Source: an uncultured Clostridia bacterium
GTDB taxonomy: Bacteria > Bacillota > Clostridia > Christensenellales > Aristaeellaceae
NCBI GenBank assembly: GCA_934632155.1
Contig: CAKTXZ010000004.1
Location: forward strand, 1-64,000
Direction: 5' to 3'
DNA: 64,000 bases
In this document: one piece after another, positions 33,255-42,771 of the stretch
How positions within the stretch are numbered: the stretch's first letter is position 1
How the letters are laid out: each line of letters starts with the position of its first letter
The notes under the pieces: generated by a model
Told to the model about the DNA's origin: nothing
The model's input: the letters and a program-made list of their open reading frames with translations, nothing else
Database searches by the model: none
Program-made: the position numbers and the translations under genes

Positions 33255-34898
33255 TTATTCGTCCGCGGCGTCATAACAAAGAAAGAGCCGGTCAAAGCAG
33301 TACGCGCCGCTGTTCCATTCGCCGATGCGAACCTCGCTCAGACAGCTCAGATCAACGCCCGTGTACGCGGAAAGCGGCGCGTCAATGCGCACCCACCGGC
33401 CGCGCGCGGAGCGAATGTCAATCCACACGCTGGCCGACGCGCCCCGCGCGTCCGTTAAGGTGACCTTGTGGGTGTTGCTTCCCTGAAGGTCCTTGATGTA
33501 AAAGGTCAAATAACGATACGCCGTGCAGTCCGTCGATTCCTGCAGCCGGTAGCAAATCGCATTCAGGCAATCCTGCGGATCCCGCGAAACGGCGGTCGTA
33601 AGGCGATAGCCGTCCTCCTCCCGCGCAACGGTCGCGCCCTCCAGAGCCGAAACGTCGGAAAAGACGAGCGGCAAAACCGGAACGGCGCTCCCCTCTGTCC
33701 GCTCCCGCGCCAGCGTCACAGGCTCCCCCGCGATGGCGTCGGCCACGATCTGGCACAGTTCCGTGTTCCGGCGCAGGGTTCCCTGCCCGCGCCATTTCGC
33801 TTCGATTGCTTCGGCGCTGTCATGGTATATGTCCGCCTTGGCGCCAAAGATGTTGTACAGTCCCCACGTGCTCTCGCCCGTCACCTTGTAGGTCCAAATC
33901 GTCCAGCCCACGCCCGCGTCCGTGTAAGCGTTCAGAGCATATTTCCATGCGTCCATGCTTTGAAAAAGCGTAAATTCCCCAAGAAAGGCGGGAACAGGGT
34001 AATTCGCCTGCTGGATCTTGAACAGCTTGACGTCCACGTTCAGCTTCTGCGCCCAATAATCGTTATCAGCGTTCCACTTATAGAAGTGATATTGATACGC
34101 CACGTTCTGCCAGCCGTAACGATCCGGCACGGGGAGGTTTTCCGGGTTCCAGCAGCTTTCCATCATAACGATATGCTCCGGGTCGACGGCGCGAACGGCC
34201 CTGTACGCGCGATCGAAAAATTCCCACTGCGTCACGCCGGTGGACTTAAAATCGCCGCCGGGCTCGTTGAGCAGGTCATACGCCGCCACAGCAGGCTCGC
34301 CCCGGTAATGCGCGGCGACCTGCTCCCACAGGTAGACGGTCTGATCCTGATACGCCGGCTCCTTCCACAGGTTGGAGCCGTTCATTTCCCCGGAATTGTC
34401 CTGATTGTTTTGCGAGCCGCGCGCCGCGTGCAGATCCAGAATGACATACATCCCCCGCTCGGCGCAGCAGCTTACCGCCCAGTCCAGCCGAGTGAAGGCG
34501 TCCTGCCGAAGCGCGCCGTCGTCGTCCAGAATATTCCACCACGCAAAGGGAATCCGCACCACGTTCATTCCCAACGCCGCGATATTGTCAAAATCCGCCT
34601 CGGAAAGGTAGTTGTCCTCATACACGTCGAAAAGCCGTTCGCGCGTCTCCCGTCCGAAGCGCTCGTCCAGCACGCGGAAGGCCTCCGTCTGGCACGGCGC
34701 GTTCGTCAGGCTCATCCACGCCTCCTGTACCAGCCAGCCGCCCAGATTCACGCCGCGCAGCAGCACCCTCTCCCCGTCTGCGGAAACAAATTCGGTTCCC
34801 TCCGCGCGCAGCATGGGCAGCGCCCTCGCCTCCGCCGAGGCGCGGACGTTCGGCAGCGCGGCCAGCAGGCCGAGAAGTAAAGCAAGCAGCTTTTTCAT
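33255..34898 (-). CDS. Secreted GH5 glucanase, exo-beta-1,3-glucanase-like
   Basis: 547 residues. Signal peptide about 1-24, then a GH5 barrel (about 35-370) beginning with RGVNLGGWLVQEAW, a signature typical of exo-beta-1,3-glucanase-type GH5 enzymes. Catalytic acid Glu212 is in DLLNEPGG and nucleophile Glu308 in FLGEFTLF. The C-terminal 150 residues (about 395-547) look like a beta-sandwich carbohydrate-binding domain (FYIKDLQGSNTHKVTL, WVRIDAPLSAY). It acts outside the cell on a beta-glucan. Partner genes are a cytosolic GH30 and an ABC transporter on the other strand. Confidence 0.85.
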   Translation of the reverse strand: MKKLLALLLGLLAALPNVRASAEARALPMLRAEGTEFVSADGERVLLRGVNLGGWLVQEAWMSLTNAPCQTEAFRVLDERFGRETRERLFDVYEDNYLSEADFDNIAALGMNVVRIPFAWWNILDDDGALRQDAFTRLDWAVSCCAERGMYVILDLHAARGSQNNQDNSGEMNGSNLWKEPAYQDQTVYLWEQVAAHYRGEPAVAAYDLLNEPGGDFKSTGVTQWEFFDRAYRAVRAVDPEHIVMMESCWNPENLPVPDRYGWQNVAYQYHFYKWNADNDYWAQKLNVDVKLFKIQQANYPVPAFLGEFTLFQSMDAWKYALNAYTDAGVGWTIWTYKVTGESTWGLYNIFGAKADIYHDSAEAIEAKWRGQGTLRRNTELCQIVADAIAGEPVTLARERTEGSAVPVLPLVFSDVSALEGATVAREEDGYRLTTAVSRDPQDCLNAICYRLQESTDCTAYRYLTFYIKDLQGSNTHKVTLTDARGASASVWIDIRSARGRWVRIDAPLSAYTGVDLSCLSEVRIGEWNSGAYCFDRLFLCYDAADE

Positions 34899-34925
34899 GA
34901 AGTATCGTCCTCCTTCCAAGCTGGA

Positions 34926-34936
34926 TAAACGTTTTA
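34926..34936. promoter_or_regulatory. LacI-type operator near the GH5 promoter
   Basis: TAAACGTTTTA, a near-perfect palindrome around a central CG, about 20 bases downstream of the predicted GH5 transcription start; a road-block position. Confidence 0.6.
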
Positions 34937-34962
34937 CAGGCTTGCACGGTATTTCTATCGTT

Positions 34963-34992
34963 ATTATATATCATTATTTGCGATTTGGTCAA
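34963..34992 (-). promoter_or_regulatory. Promoter of the GH5-lacI operon
   Basis: On the minus strand TTGACC (34992-34987), 18 bases, TATAAT (34968-34963). Confidence 0.65.
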
Positions 34993-35027
34993 TATATCGC
35001 CATAATAAAAATATTTTTCGGAACATA

Positions 35028-35056
35028 TTGAAAAACGTTTTACTATATGGTATACT
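35028..35056 (+). promoter_or_regulatory. Promoter of the GH30-ABC operon with overlapping operator
   Basis: TTGAAA (35028-35033), 17 bases, TATACT (35051-35056). The palindrome AAAACGTTTT (35032-35041) overlaps the -35 end and spacer, so a LacI protein bound there would block polymerase. Confidence 0.7.
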
Positions 35057-35111
35057 GAACAGGAAAGAAAAGCTCGTCTTCACAATCGTACAAAAAGAGG
35101 AGATTCATCCA

Positions 35112-36440
35112 ATGAACGCGCGTATTGAACAGCTCACCCGCAGCGGACGCCATACCTTTACCCGTGACATGCGGGCGCTTACCATCCGCGATGAATTTTT
35201 CATCGTCAACCTGTACGATCAGGAAAAGGGGCGCGTATTCGAGGGGCTTGGCGGCGCGGCGACCGAGGCCGCGGCGCATGTCTTCGCCCAGATGCCCCCC
35301 GATCAGCAGGAACGGCTGCTGTCGTTCTACTTTGGCGGCGGGGCGGATTACCGCTGCCTGCGCGTATCCCTTGACAGCTGCGATTTTTCCCTCGGCCATT
35401 ATGAAGCCATGAGCGACCCGAACGATAAGACGCTATCCTCCTTTTCCCTGCGTCACGACGAGCGGGAGATCATCCCCTTCCTCAAGCGCGCCGAGGAAAA
35501 GGCCGGGCGCAAGCTGCCGCTGCTTCTTTCCCCGTGGAGTCCGCCCGCCTTCATGAAAACCACCGGGGAGCGCAACCGTGGCGGCAAGCTCAGGCCCGAA
35601 TACCGCGCCATGTGGGCCGAATACATCTGCCGCTATGTCATGGGCTATCGGGCGCACGGCTTTATCGTCAAATATCTGACGGTGCAAAACGAGCCCAACG
35701 CCGCGCAGACGTGGGACTCCTGCATTTATACCGGCGAGGACGAGCGGAGCTTCGTTCGCGATGATCTTGCCCCGGCGCTGAAGCGGCACGGGCTGGACGT
35801 GGGCGTTTTGATTTGGGATCACAACAAGGAACGCGTCTATGCCCGCGCGCTGGAAACCCTTCAGGCCGATACCGAAGACCTGATTGCCGGCGTCGCCTTC
35901 CATTTTTACACCGGCGATCACTTTAAGGCACTAAGCCTTCTTGCAAAGCGCTTCCCGGAAAAAGCGCTCATCTTTACCGAGGGCTGCATGGAATACAGCC
36001 GCCCGGACGTCGGGCACGACGTCTACGCCCACGCCCTGCGCTATGCGCATGAGTATATCGGCGATATCGATAACGGCGCGACGCTGCTGTTTGACTGGAA
36101 CATTTATCTGGATCAGCAGGGCGGCCCCAACCACGTTCGGAATTTCTGCTCCGCGCCCGTCATGTGCGATGTAAACAGTAAGGAGATCATCCGCAACCCC
36201 TCTCAGCAGGCCATCGAAATCATCAGTCAGGCCGCCAGACCCGGCGGCGTCCAAATTGCCTCCTCTGCATGGCATCCGGATATCGAAACCGTGGCGTTTC
36301 TGCTGCCCGAGGGCGGCGCTTCGCTGCTGATGCTCAATCGCGGCGCGGAAGCCAAAACCGTCAAGCCCGTATGGCGCGATCAGGTGACGGAGCTTGAGCT
36401 TCCAGCCCAGTCGCTTACTTCCGTCATTTTTCCGGCATAA
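35112..36440 (+). CDS. Cytosolic GH30 glycosidase (beta-glucosidase / beta-1,6-glucanase type)
   Basis: 442 residues without a signal peptide. The GH30 barrel is marked by FEGLGGAATEAAAH near the start, acid/base Glu194 in VQNEPNAAQTW and nucleophile Glu290 in IFTEGCMEY, followed by the C-terminal side beta-domain (SLLMLNRGAEAKTV...). ATG 35112 follows AGAGGAG. Cytosolic location means it cleaves short imported oligosaccharides, whereas GH5 works outside. GH30 with a GH5 of exo-1,3-glucanase type suggests fungal-type beta-1,3/1,6-glucan fragments as the substrate; that is inference. Confidence 0.88.
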   Translation: MNARIEQLTRSGRHTFTRDMRALTIRDEFFIVNLYDQEKGRVFEGLGGAATEAAAHVFAQMPPDQQERLLSFYFGGGADYRCLRVSLDSCDFSLGHYEAMSDPNDKTLSSFSLRHDEREIIPFLKRAEEKAGRKLPLLLSPWSPPAFMKTTGERNRGGKLRPEYRAMWAEYICRYVMGYRAHGFIVKYLTVQNEPNAAQTWDSCIYTGEDERSFVRDDLAPALKRHGLDVGVLIWDHNKERVYARALETLQADTEDLIAGVAFHFYTGDHFKALSLLAKRFPEKALIFTEGCMEYSRPDVGHDVYAHALRYAHEYIGDIDNGATLLFDWNIYLDQQGGPNHVRNFCSAPVMCDVNSKEIIRNPSQQAIEIISQAARPGGVQIASSAWHPDIETVAFLLPEGGASLLMLNRGAEAKTVKPVWRDQVTELELPAQSLTSVIFPA

Positions 36441-36458
36441 AGGAGGGCACATACACCG

Positions 36459-38267
36459 ATGAGTACGGCCGTCAATAGGAAAACGCCGCCCTTCCTGCAA
36501 AAAGTCCCGCGCCGGTTCCAGCTTTGCCTGCTGCTGGCTGCGGCGATGCTGGCGGGCGCAATTTGGCTCTACGCCGCCGACAGCGGCGAGGGCGCGCTGC
36601 TCAACGAGCAGGTCGCCGCGCTGTCCGCCGCGCAAACGCAGCTGGAAACGCTGGAGACCCGCTATCAGAAGCGCGCCGCACAGCTGGAAGAGGCGAAGGC
36701 CAACCTCGCCGCGGATCCAAACAACGAAAAGCTGAGCGCCAAGCTGGAACGCGCGCAGGGCGAATATGACAAGGCGCTGAAAAACCGCGACGCGCAGCAG
36801 GCCAAGGTGCAGGCCATGCCCGACAAGAACGAGTTGACCGGGCGGCTCACCGCCCTCAAGGAAAGCAACGCCGGACGGCTGCTGGCGGCGAATCTTTTAT
36901 TGGCCGGCATCGTGATCGCCGGGGCGCTTGCCGTCGCCCTCTTCACCCACCGGCTCGACAAAAGAGCTTTCGCCGCCGTCGCCGGTCTTTTCATCGGCTG
37001 CTGCCTGCTGCTTGCCGGCCTGCACCGGAACAACCTTGCGCCCGTGCTTCAGGCGGGACAAACGCCCCCCGGCACGCCGCTCGTCACGGCGGCGCTTTGC
37101 ACCCTCGCGCTGAGCCATGCGCTCTACTGGGTCTTCCTGACCCGCGCCAAACTCGACCTGAAGCTTTTGCTGGGCGGCGTCATGACGCTGGCCGGCGCAG
37201 GAATCGCCATCGCCGGCTACCTGACCGATCAGGCCCCCGACGCAGCCAGCCGATACATCAACTCCATGAGCCCCGGCTTTCCGAAAATCTTTATCGGCGT
37301 CATTCTCGCCGTCATCGGCACGATCATTCTGGCCAATCCGCTGACCAAGATTCGCTACGACATTCGCAAAAATCCGCTGCTGGTCGTCATGGTGCTGCCC
37401 AGCATCGTGTATTTTCTGATTACCTCCTACCTGCCGATGGTGGGCGTATATTTCGCCTTCACCAGCTACCAGTTCACGACGGATTTCTTCTCCGCCCTTT
37501 TCGGCAGCAAGTTTGTCGGCCTGTCCAACTTTGAATATCTTTTTTCCTCCGGTCTGGCTTGGAAAATGACGGCCAACACGCTGATTTACAACTGCATTTT
37601 CATCATTGGCGGCACGATTCTCAAGGTAGCCGTCGCCATCATGTTCTCGGAAATTTCCGGCAAGTTCTTCAAAAAAAGCGTTCAGACCATCACCTTTCTG
37701 CCGCACTTCATTTCCATGGTTATGGTGGGCACCTTTGCCTACAACCTGCTCAACTACAACAGCGGCGTTATCAATTCCCTCCTCACGGCCTTGGGCTTCG
37801 CGCGGGCGGACTTTTACTCCATGCCCGGCGCGTGGTACGTCATTCTTCCCGTGGTGGACTTCTGGAAGGGCGTAGGCTACGGCTCCATCATCTACGTTTC
37901 GGCCATCACCGGCATCAGCGATGAATTGTATGAGGCCGCCGATCTGGACGGCGCCAGCTTCATGCAGGAGGTTATCCACATCACCATCCCCTCCATTCGC
38001 CCCACCATCGTCATCCTGACGCTGATGTCGCTGGGCAGCATTATGAAGGGCAACTTCGACCTGTTCTACCAGCTGGTGGGCGAATCGGGCCAGCTGATGG
38101 AAACCACCGAAATCATCGATACCTACGTCTGGCGTTCGCTGCGGCAGAACGTGCAGATCGGCATGGGCTCGGCGGCGGGTCTCTACCAAAGCTTTGTCGG
38201 CATGCTTCTTGTGCTGCTGGTCAACACCATCGTCAAGAAGATCGAGCCGGACTACGCGCTTTTCTAA
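36459..38267 (+). CDS. Sugar ABC permease (LplB-like) with a large unusual N-terminal extension
   Basis: 602 residues, about twice the normal length. The C-terminal ~300 residues (from about 303) are a standard LplB-type permease with the EAA loop LYEAADLDGASFMQEVIHITIPS. The extra N-terminal part has TM 20-40, a charged coiled coil at about 46-138 (probably outside the membrane) and about five more TM helices between 143 and 293. It starts 18 bases after GH30 with AAGGAGGG upstream and reads through without a frameshift. The extension may be a sensor, an oligomerisation module or a tether for the binding protein; I know no precedent. Confidence 0.85.
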   Translation: MSTAVNRKTPPFLQKVPRRFQLCLLLAAAMLAGAIWLYAADSGEGALLNEQVAALSAAQTQLETLETRYQKRAAQLEEAKANLAADPNNEKLSAKLERAQGEYDKALKNRDAQQAKVQAMPDKNELTGRLTALKESNAGRLLAANLLLAGIVIAGALAVALFTHRLDKRAFAAVAGLFIGCCLLLAGLHRNNLAPVLQAGQTPPGTPLVTAALCTLALSHALYWVFLTRAKLDLKLLLGGVMTLAGAGIAIAGYLTDQAPDAASRYINSMSPGFPKIFIGVILAVIGTIILANPLTKIRYDIRKNPLLVVMVLPSIVYFLITSYLPMVGVYFAFTSYQFTTDFFSALFGSKFVGLSNFEYLFSSGLAWKMTANTLIYNCIFIIGGTILKVAVAIMFSEISGKFFKKSVQTITFLPHFISMVMVGTFAYNLLNYNSGVINSLLTALGFARADFYSMPGAWYVILPVVDFWKGVGYGSIIYVSAITGISDELYEAADLDGASFMQEVIHITIPSIRPTIVILTLMSLGSIMKGNFDLFYQLVGESGQLMETTEIIDTYVWRSLRQNVQIGMGSAAGLYQSFVGMLLVLLVNTIVKKIEPDYALF

Positions 38268-38282
38268 GGAGGGCAGACGCTT

Positions 38283-39182
38283 ATGGAAATGCGAAGAAAG
38301 CATAATCACGGCTACCGCGTCTTCAACCTTGTCAGTAAGATTTTGCTGGGGCTGTTCGCGCTGCTTTGCCTGCTGCCGTTTGTGCTGATGATCGTAGGCT
38401 CCTTCACCGATAACGGCGAGGTCATCCGCGAGGGCTATTCCCTCTTCCCCAAGAAATGGTCCACGGCGGCATACGATATGCTCTTTTCCTATCCGGACAA
38501 TATTATCCGCGCTTATCGCAATACCATCGTGCAAACCGTCGTCGGCACGGCCATCAGCCTGTTTTGCATCTCCGGCACGGGCTATGTGCTTTCCCGTCAG
38601 GATTTCCAAAGCCGGAATATCGTCGCCTTCTATTTCTATTTTACCATGCTCTTTGGCGGCGGCCTGATTCCGTGGTACATCGTCATGAAGCAGGTGCTGC
38701 ATCTGGAAAACACGCTGTGGGCCATCATGGTGCCCTCCTTCTTCAGCGCCTACAATATCTTCCTGATGCGCAATTTTATCAAGCAGGGCGTGCCGGTGGA
38801 ATTGATTGAATGCTCCAAGCTGGACGGCGCGGGCGACGCGCGCATCTATCTGCAGATCGTGCTGCCGCTTTCCCTGCCGTCGCTGGCGACAATCGGACTT
38901 TTTGTGGCGCTGGGCCTGTGGAACGATTGGTATCTGTGCATGCTCTTCATCTCCGATTCGGAATTGCAGTCCCTGCAATATTATCTGTACAGCATGCTCA
39001 ATTCCGCCAAGGCGCTTCGGGAAATTCAATCCCGCAGCGGCATCGTTCTGGACGTCGATCTTCCCAGCGAAACCTCGAAGCTGGCCATGTCGATGGTGGC
39101 GACGGGCCCCATCCTGCTGGTCTATCCCTTTATTCAGCGCTTCTTTATCAAGGGCCTGACCGTCGGCGCGGTCAAGGGCTGA
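38283..39182 (+). CDS. Sugar ABC transporter permease, LplC-like
   Basis: 299-residue permease with about six TM helices, EAA loop LIECSKLDGAGDARIYLQIVLP and the typical end RFFIKGLTVGAVKG. AAGGAGGG lies before the ATG. Second permease of the beta-glucan locus transporter. Confidence 0.92.
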   Translation: MEMRRKHNHGYRVFNLVSKILLGLFALLCLLPFVLMIVGSFTDNGEVIREGYSLFPKKWSTAAYDMLFSYPDNIIRAYRNTIVQTVVGTAISLFCISGTGYVLSRQDFQSRNIVAFYFYFTMLFGGGLIPWYIVMKQVLHLENTLWAIMVPSFFSAYNIFLMRNFIKQGVPVELIECSKLDGAGDARIYLQIVLPLSLPSLATIGLFVALGLWNDWYLCMLFISDSELQSLQYYLYSMLNSAKALREIQSRSGIVLDVDLPSETSKLAMSMVATGPILLVYPFIQRFFIKGLTVGAVKG

Positions 39183-39260
39183 CGCCCGCGGCCCGCTCCG
39201 CTTATTCCGGATTTCTGGCGGCAGCGTCCGCCAAGATCATAAATCAAAGGAGGTTATCCC

Positions 39261-40781
39261 ATGAAGAAAACTCTGTCTCTGCTTCTGACCGTGCTGATGC
39301 TCCTGAGCCTCGTGCCCATGGCCTCCGCCGAGGAAGCGCTCCCGCAAGTCGTCGTATACATGATGGGCGATAAGCCCGCCGACTGCGACATGGTCATGGA
39401 AAAGGTCAACGAGATTCTCAAGGAAAAGCTCGGCTGCACCATGTCCATGAACTTCGTCGGCTGGGCCGACTGGGGCACGGCCTATCAGCTGCTCCTCACC
39501 GGCGGCAATAAGATCGACCTGATCTACAACGCCTCCTGGGCTTCCGACAAGGATTACGCGCGCAAGGGCGCCTTTAAGGATCTGACCGACCTTGTGGAAG
39601 ACGAAGCGCCCGAGATGTGGGAGCTGATCCCCATGGAGGCATGGAACTTCGCCACCATTCCCACCCCGAACGGCGACATGATCTACTGCATTCCCACCGC
39701 GTACGTCACCTATACCTCCACCGGCGTCCAGTACCGTCAGGACCTGTGCGATAAGTACAACCTGCCCGCTCCCGATTCCGTTGAGAACGCTTACCTCTAT
39801 CAGAAGGGGATCAAGGAAAACTGCCCCGAGATGTACGCCAACATGGACGGCGGCACCCGGAGCTGGGAAATCATAAAGCTGGATAACATGTACCTGCACT
39901 ATGAAGAATGCGCGGGCATCATGATCGGCTCCGTCAAGGAAGAGGGCGAAACCCCCTCTTGGGCGAAGATCGAAAAGTACATCGCGCCCGATAACGAATG
40001 GTTCCTGCAGGAGCTCAAAACCGCCAAGGAATGGGCGGACGCCGGATTCTGGGATCGCAATCTGGCCTCCAACCCCTCCGACGACGTGGGCGGCTACTTC
40101 AATCAGGGCATGGTCGCCATGTCCTACAACGGCCTGAACATCGATAAGTTCTCCGGCACCGTGGGCACTGTGCATACCGATCATCCCGATTGGAAGGTCG
40201 GCTTCGTTCCCTACGGCCTCAAGCAGGGCTACGTGTTCTATTCCTCCCCCACGCAGGACGCCACCGCCATCCCGCTCACTGCGGAGCATCCAGAGCTGGC
40301 GCTGAAGGTGATGGAGCTGATCTACACCGACAAGGAGCTCATGCAGCTGATCTCCTACGGCATCAAGGACGTGCACTACACGCTGGATGAAAACGGCGCT
40401 TACGTCGCCACCGACGCCGCCTCCAACTTCGGCCAGTACGCCATGAACACCTGGGCGTGGAAGCGCACCGATTTCTTCCTTGACGGCGCGTCCACCGAGG
40501 AAGGCAAGGTCGTCGATGACCTGAAGGCCAAGATGGCCGAAGCCACGCCCCTCATGCCCTCCTCCTTCTCCTTTGACCGCAGCCCGGTCGAGGCGAAGGT
40601 TGCCGCCGTCGAGCAGGTCATCAGCCAGTATCTCACGCCGCTTCGCTACGGTCTGACCAAGGATCTGAACGCCGACCTGAAGGTCTTCTTCGAAAAGGCC
40701 AACGCCGCCGGCCTGCAGGAGGTGCAGGACGAGTATATCCGCCAGTATCAGGAATACTGCGTTGCTAGCGGCATCAAGTAA
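39261..40781 (+). CDS. Solute-binding protein of the beta-glucan locus transporter
   Basis: 506 residues with a signal peptide (about 1-23, LLLTVLMLLSLVPMASAEE, A-x-A cleavage site, no lipobox Cys). The C-terminal part resembles the DUF3502-type end of YtcQ-like binding proteins. AAAGGAGG precedes the ATG. Last gene of the GH30-permease-permease-binding protein operon and followed by a terminator; no ATPase gene, as in the other two transporters here. Confidence 0.87.
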   Translation: MKKTLSLLLTVLMLLSLVPMASAEEALPQVVVYMMGDKPADCDMVMEKVNEILKEKLGCTMSMNFVGWADWGTAYQLLLTGGNKIDLIYNASWASDKDYARKGAFKDLTDLVEDEAPEMWELIPMEAWNFATIPTPNGDMIYCIPTAYVTYTSTGVQYRQDLCDKYNLPAPDSVENAYLYQKGIKENCPEMYANMDGGTRSWEIIKLDNMYLHYEECAGIMIGSVKEEGETPSWAKIEKYIAPDNEWFLQELKTAKEWADAGFWDRNLASNPSDDVGGYFNQGMVAMSYNGLNIDKFSGTVGTVHTDHPDWKVGFVPYGLKQGYVFYSSPTQDATAIPLTAEHPELALKVMELIYTDKELMQLISYGIKDVHYTLDENGAYVATDAASNFGQYAMNTWAWKRTDFFLDGASTEEGKVVDDLKAKMAEATPLMPSSFSFDRSPVEAKVAAVEQVISQYLTPLRYGLTKDLNADLKVFFEKANAAGLQEVQDEYIRQYQEYCVASGIK

Positions 40782-40855
40782 TATTGAAGAACCTCGATCG
40801 CGCTTCGGACGCTTTCCCTGAAATCCATCGGAAATGACGACCCAAACGCATCGGC

Positions 40856-40899
40856 AGCCGGCATGATCCGCCCGCAAGAGCAGGTCATGCCGGCTTTTG
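40856..40899 (+). terminator. Terminator of the beta-glucan operon
   Basis: AGCCGGCATGA (40856-40866) pairs with TCATGCCGGCT (40885-40895), followed by TTTGC. Confidence 0.75.
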
Positions 40900-41226
40900 C
40901 GTGGCAAAAAGCGGCGTTTGGGGCCCGTTTCATGCAGAACAAACCCTTTTTCCCTGCCCGGAAGGCTGTGGAAATGATTTGGCTGTGTGAAGACACCAAT
41001 CAGCCTCCCCCGCCATTTTCGACAGACCGCGGCCGGCATGCTCCGCCCTGCCGCATGTTTCGTTCAAAGGCCAGCTCGCAGCCGATGATCCCCCGGCAAT
41101 ATCCGCGCTTGACACGGCGGAAAGAAATACGATAAAATGGAAATAGTCGCCGCTGCCCGGCAAGCAACGCCGAAGGACAGCCCGCATTCCCCCCCCTTGG
41201 CGGCTTACCGGAAAGGAATGATCTTC
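40900..41226 (+). promoter_or_regulatory. Intergenic region with promoter for the next gene
   Basis: TTGACA (41109-41114), 18 bases, TAAAAT (41133-41138) gives a promoter about 85 bases before the ATG at 41227. The rest of the stretch shows no gene or repeat. Confidence 0.6.
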
Positions 41227-42603
41227 ATGTCCCAAGGCGCCCTCGCCCCGCGCGGCTCTCAGCCGGGCTTTTTCTACCTGAACGATTACTTCCTCCTGCC
41301 GGAGGGCTATTCCGACGGCGCGTCGTTTCTGGCGGCCATGCACAGCGCGCAAGCGCCGGTCACGCTTCGCGCGGTTGTCCTGCGGGAGGACAGCGACGCG
41401 GGGTTTGACGCTTACGAGCGCGGCGTATGCATTGCGCCTTACTTTATCGCCGATTACCTGAAAGCGCCGGAGGAGCTTACCATCGCGCATCCCGGCGAGA
41501 TTTATCCCGTTCCGGTCACGCTGCTCACCCAGAAGGAGTATAACGTCCGCCTTCGCAGGCAGGTCACGGCAAACTGCCCCGGCTGCCGCGCCTATGGCGG
41601 CCTCACCGAGGAGGACGCCACCCTGTCCGGACATTTCGAGGAAATCACGCTGGACGGCTTCTGCCCATACCGCTGGGAAACCAGAAAGCCTCCGCGCAAT
41701 TTTGATAACGCGCTCGAAAACTTTGGCTATGCTTGGCGTCGCTACGGCTACGCCGACATGAGCGCGGACGACCTGCTGCGCAACATCAAGGAAGACCTGT
41801 GGCTGAGCTATACCTCCGGGGCGCTGATCGACGACCAGAACGGGCGTACGCTGGCGCTCTACAGCAAAACCACCAGCCCGATTCACACCGCGCTGACCGA
41901 TCTGTGGGCAGCATGCGTATCCGGAATATGGGAAGAAAGCTACCACATCCGCTTCAACAAGCGCGCCGATATCAGCGAAGCGGCCGTCATGGCGCTGCTG
42001 ACCCCCCAAAAGCTGGCCGCCACCCGAAAGGAGCTTGCCAAGTACGGCGTAAAAATCGCCGTGATGGAATACGCCGCACAGGGCGACGAGAGCGTATCGC
42101 TGCTCTTTCATGCTTTGGAGGCCGAAGGCAGCGCATGGGTTTTGCACGCAGAATCCGGCAAAATCCTCTGCCTGCTGACAGGCGAGCATTCGGTCATGCG
42201 GCTGCGCTGCGCGTCGCCTCTGCTGGAAGCGTACGGCGCGATCGTTACGCTGTACGACGCGCTGAAAACGTCTCAATACAAGATCAGCTTCAGCATGAAA
42301 ATGCTGGCACAGGACGCCGTACAGCCGCCCGAGGACAAGGCGCAGGCGCCAAGCCGGAAGCTGCTGAAGGCTGAAGCGGGAAGAGTGCTCAAGCGCGATC
42401 AGGTCGAGCAGCTGTTCTCCTACGTAAGCGGCCGCCTGAGCAAGGACGGCTGCGATCGCACGCTCCGTTTCACGGAAGCGTGGCTGAAGGGAACGCAGCC
42501 GCCGGAGGTCTATGCGGCGGCCATCGAGGAGATTCGGGACATGGGCGGATCGTGCGACTGCGAGATGCTGATGAACTGCTATGCGGATTATGAGTTGACA
42601 TAA
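41227..42603 (+). CDS. Unknown protein, possible C-terminal DUF2695
   Basis: 458 residues, no signal peptide or TM helix. I cannot assign the main part. It has a middle CPGCRAYGG motif (near 115-120) and a C-terminal stretch, DMGGSCDCEMLMNCYADYE, that resembles DUF2695 (GxCDCExLxN). The first half may belong to the DUF4026 type of uncharacterised proteins; this is uncertain. ATG 41227 is nine bases from AAAGGA; an ATG at 41218 is immediately next to it. Single-gene unit between its own promoter and a terminator. Confidence 0.6.
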   Translation: MSQGALAPRGSQPGFFYLNDYFLLPEGYSDGASFLAAMHSAQAPVTLRAVVLREDSDAGFDAYERGVCIAPYFIADYLKAPEELTIAHPGEIYPVPVTLLTQKEYNVRLRRQVTANCPGCRAYGGLTEEDATLSGHFEEITLDGFCPYRWETRKPPRNFDNALENFGYAWRRYGYADMSADDLLRNIKEDLWLSYTSGALIDDQNGRTLALYSKTTSPIHTALTDLWAACVSGIWEESYHIRFNKRADISEAAVMALLTPQKLAATRKELAKYGVKIAVMEYAAQGDESVSLLFHALEAEGSAWVLHAESGKILCLLTGEHSVMRLRCASPLLEAYGAIVTLYDALKTSQYKISFSMKMLAQDAVQPPEDKAQAPSRKLLKAEAGRVLKRDQVEQLFSYVSGRLSKDGCDRTLRFTEAWLKGTQPPEVYAAAIEEIRDMGGSCDCEMLMNCYADYELT

Positions 42604-42707
42604 CGCCGGATACGGGGCAATCGCGCCCAAAGCAGCGCTGTGAGCGCAGGGTGCGTCCGCCCTCAGGCAACCGCGTTGCGCTTTCGTTCTTTGAATCATA
42701 GCCGTCA

Positions 42708-42754
42708 AAAACGGGAGAAGAATTCTCAATCGTTCGGAATTCTTCTCCCGTTTT
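42708..42754. terminator. Bidirectional terminator
   Basis: A perfect 17-base stem (42708-42724 with 42738-42754) with AAAA and TTTT at the base. It serves the DUF gene and the convergent clostripain gene. Confidence 0.9.
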
Positions 42755-42771
42755 GATGCTTTGCGAAGGAT

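Noticed and set aside
36897..39029. A 700-codon open frame antisense to the two permease genes, and similar long frames opposite rpoD, the V-ATPase and other genes
   Set aside because: They mirror the GC-rich codon pattern of real genes, lack ribosome binding sites and resemble no protein family, while the sense strand encodes clear families.
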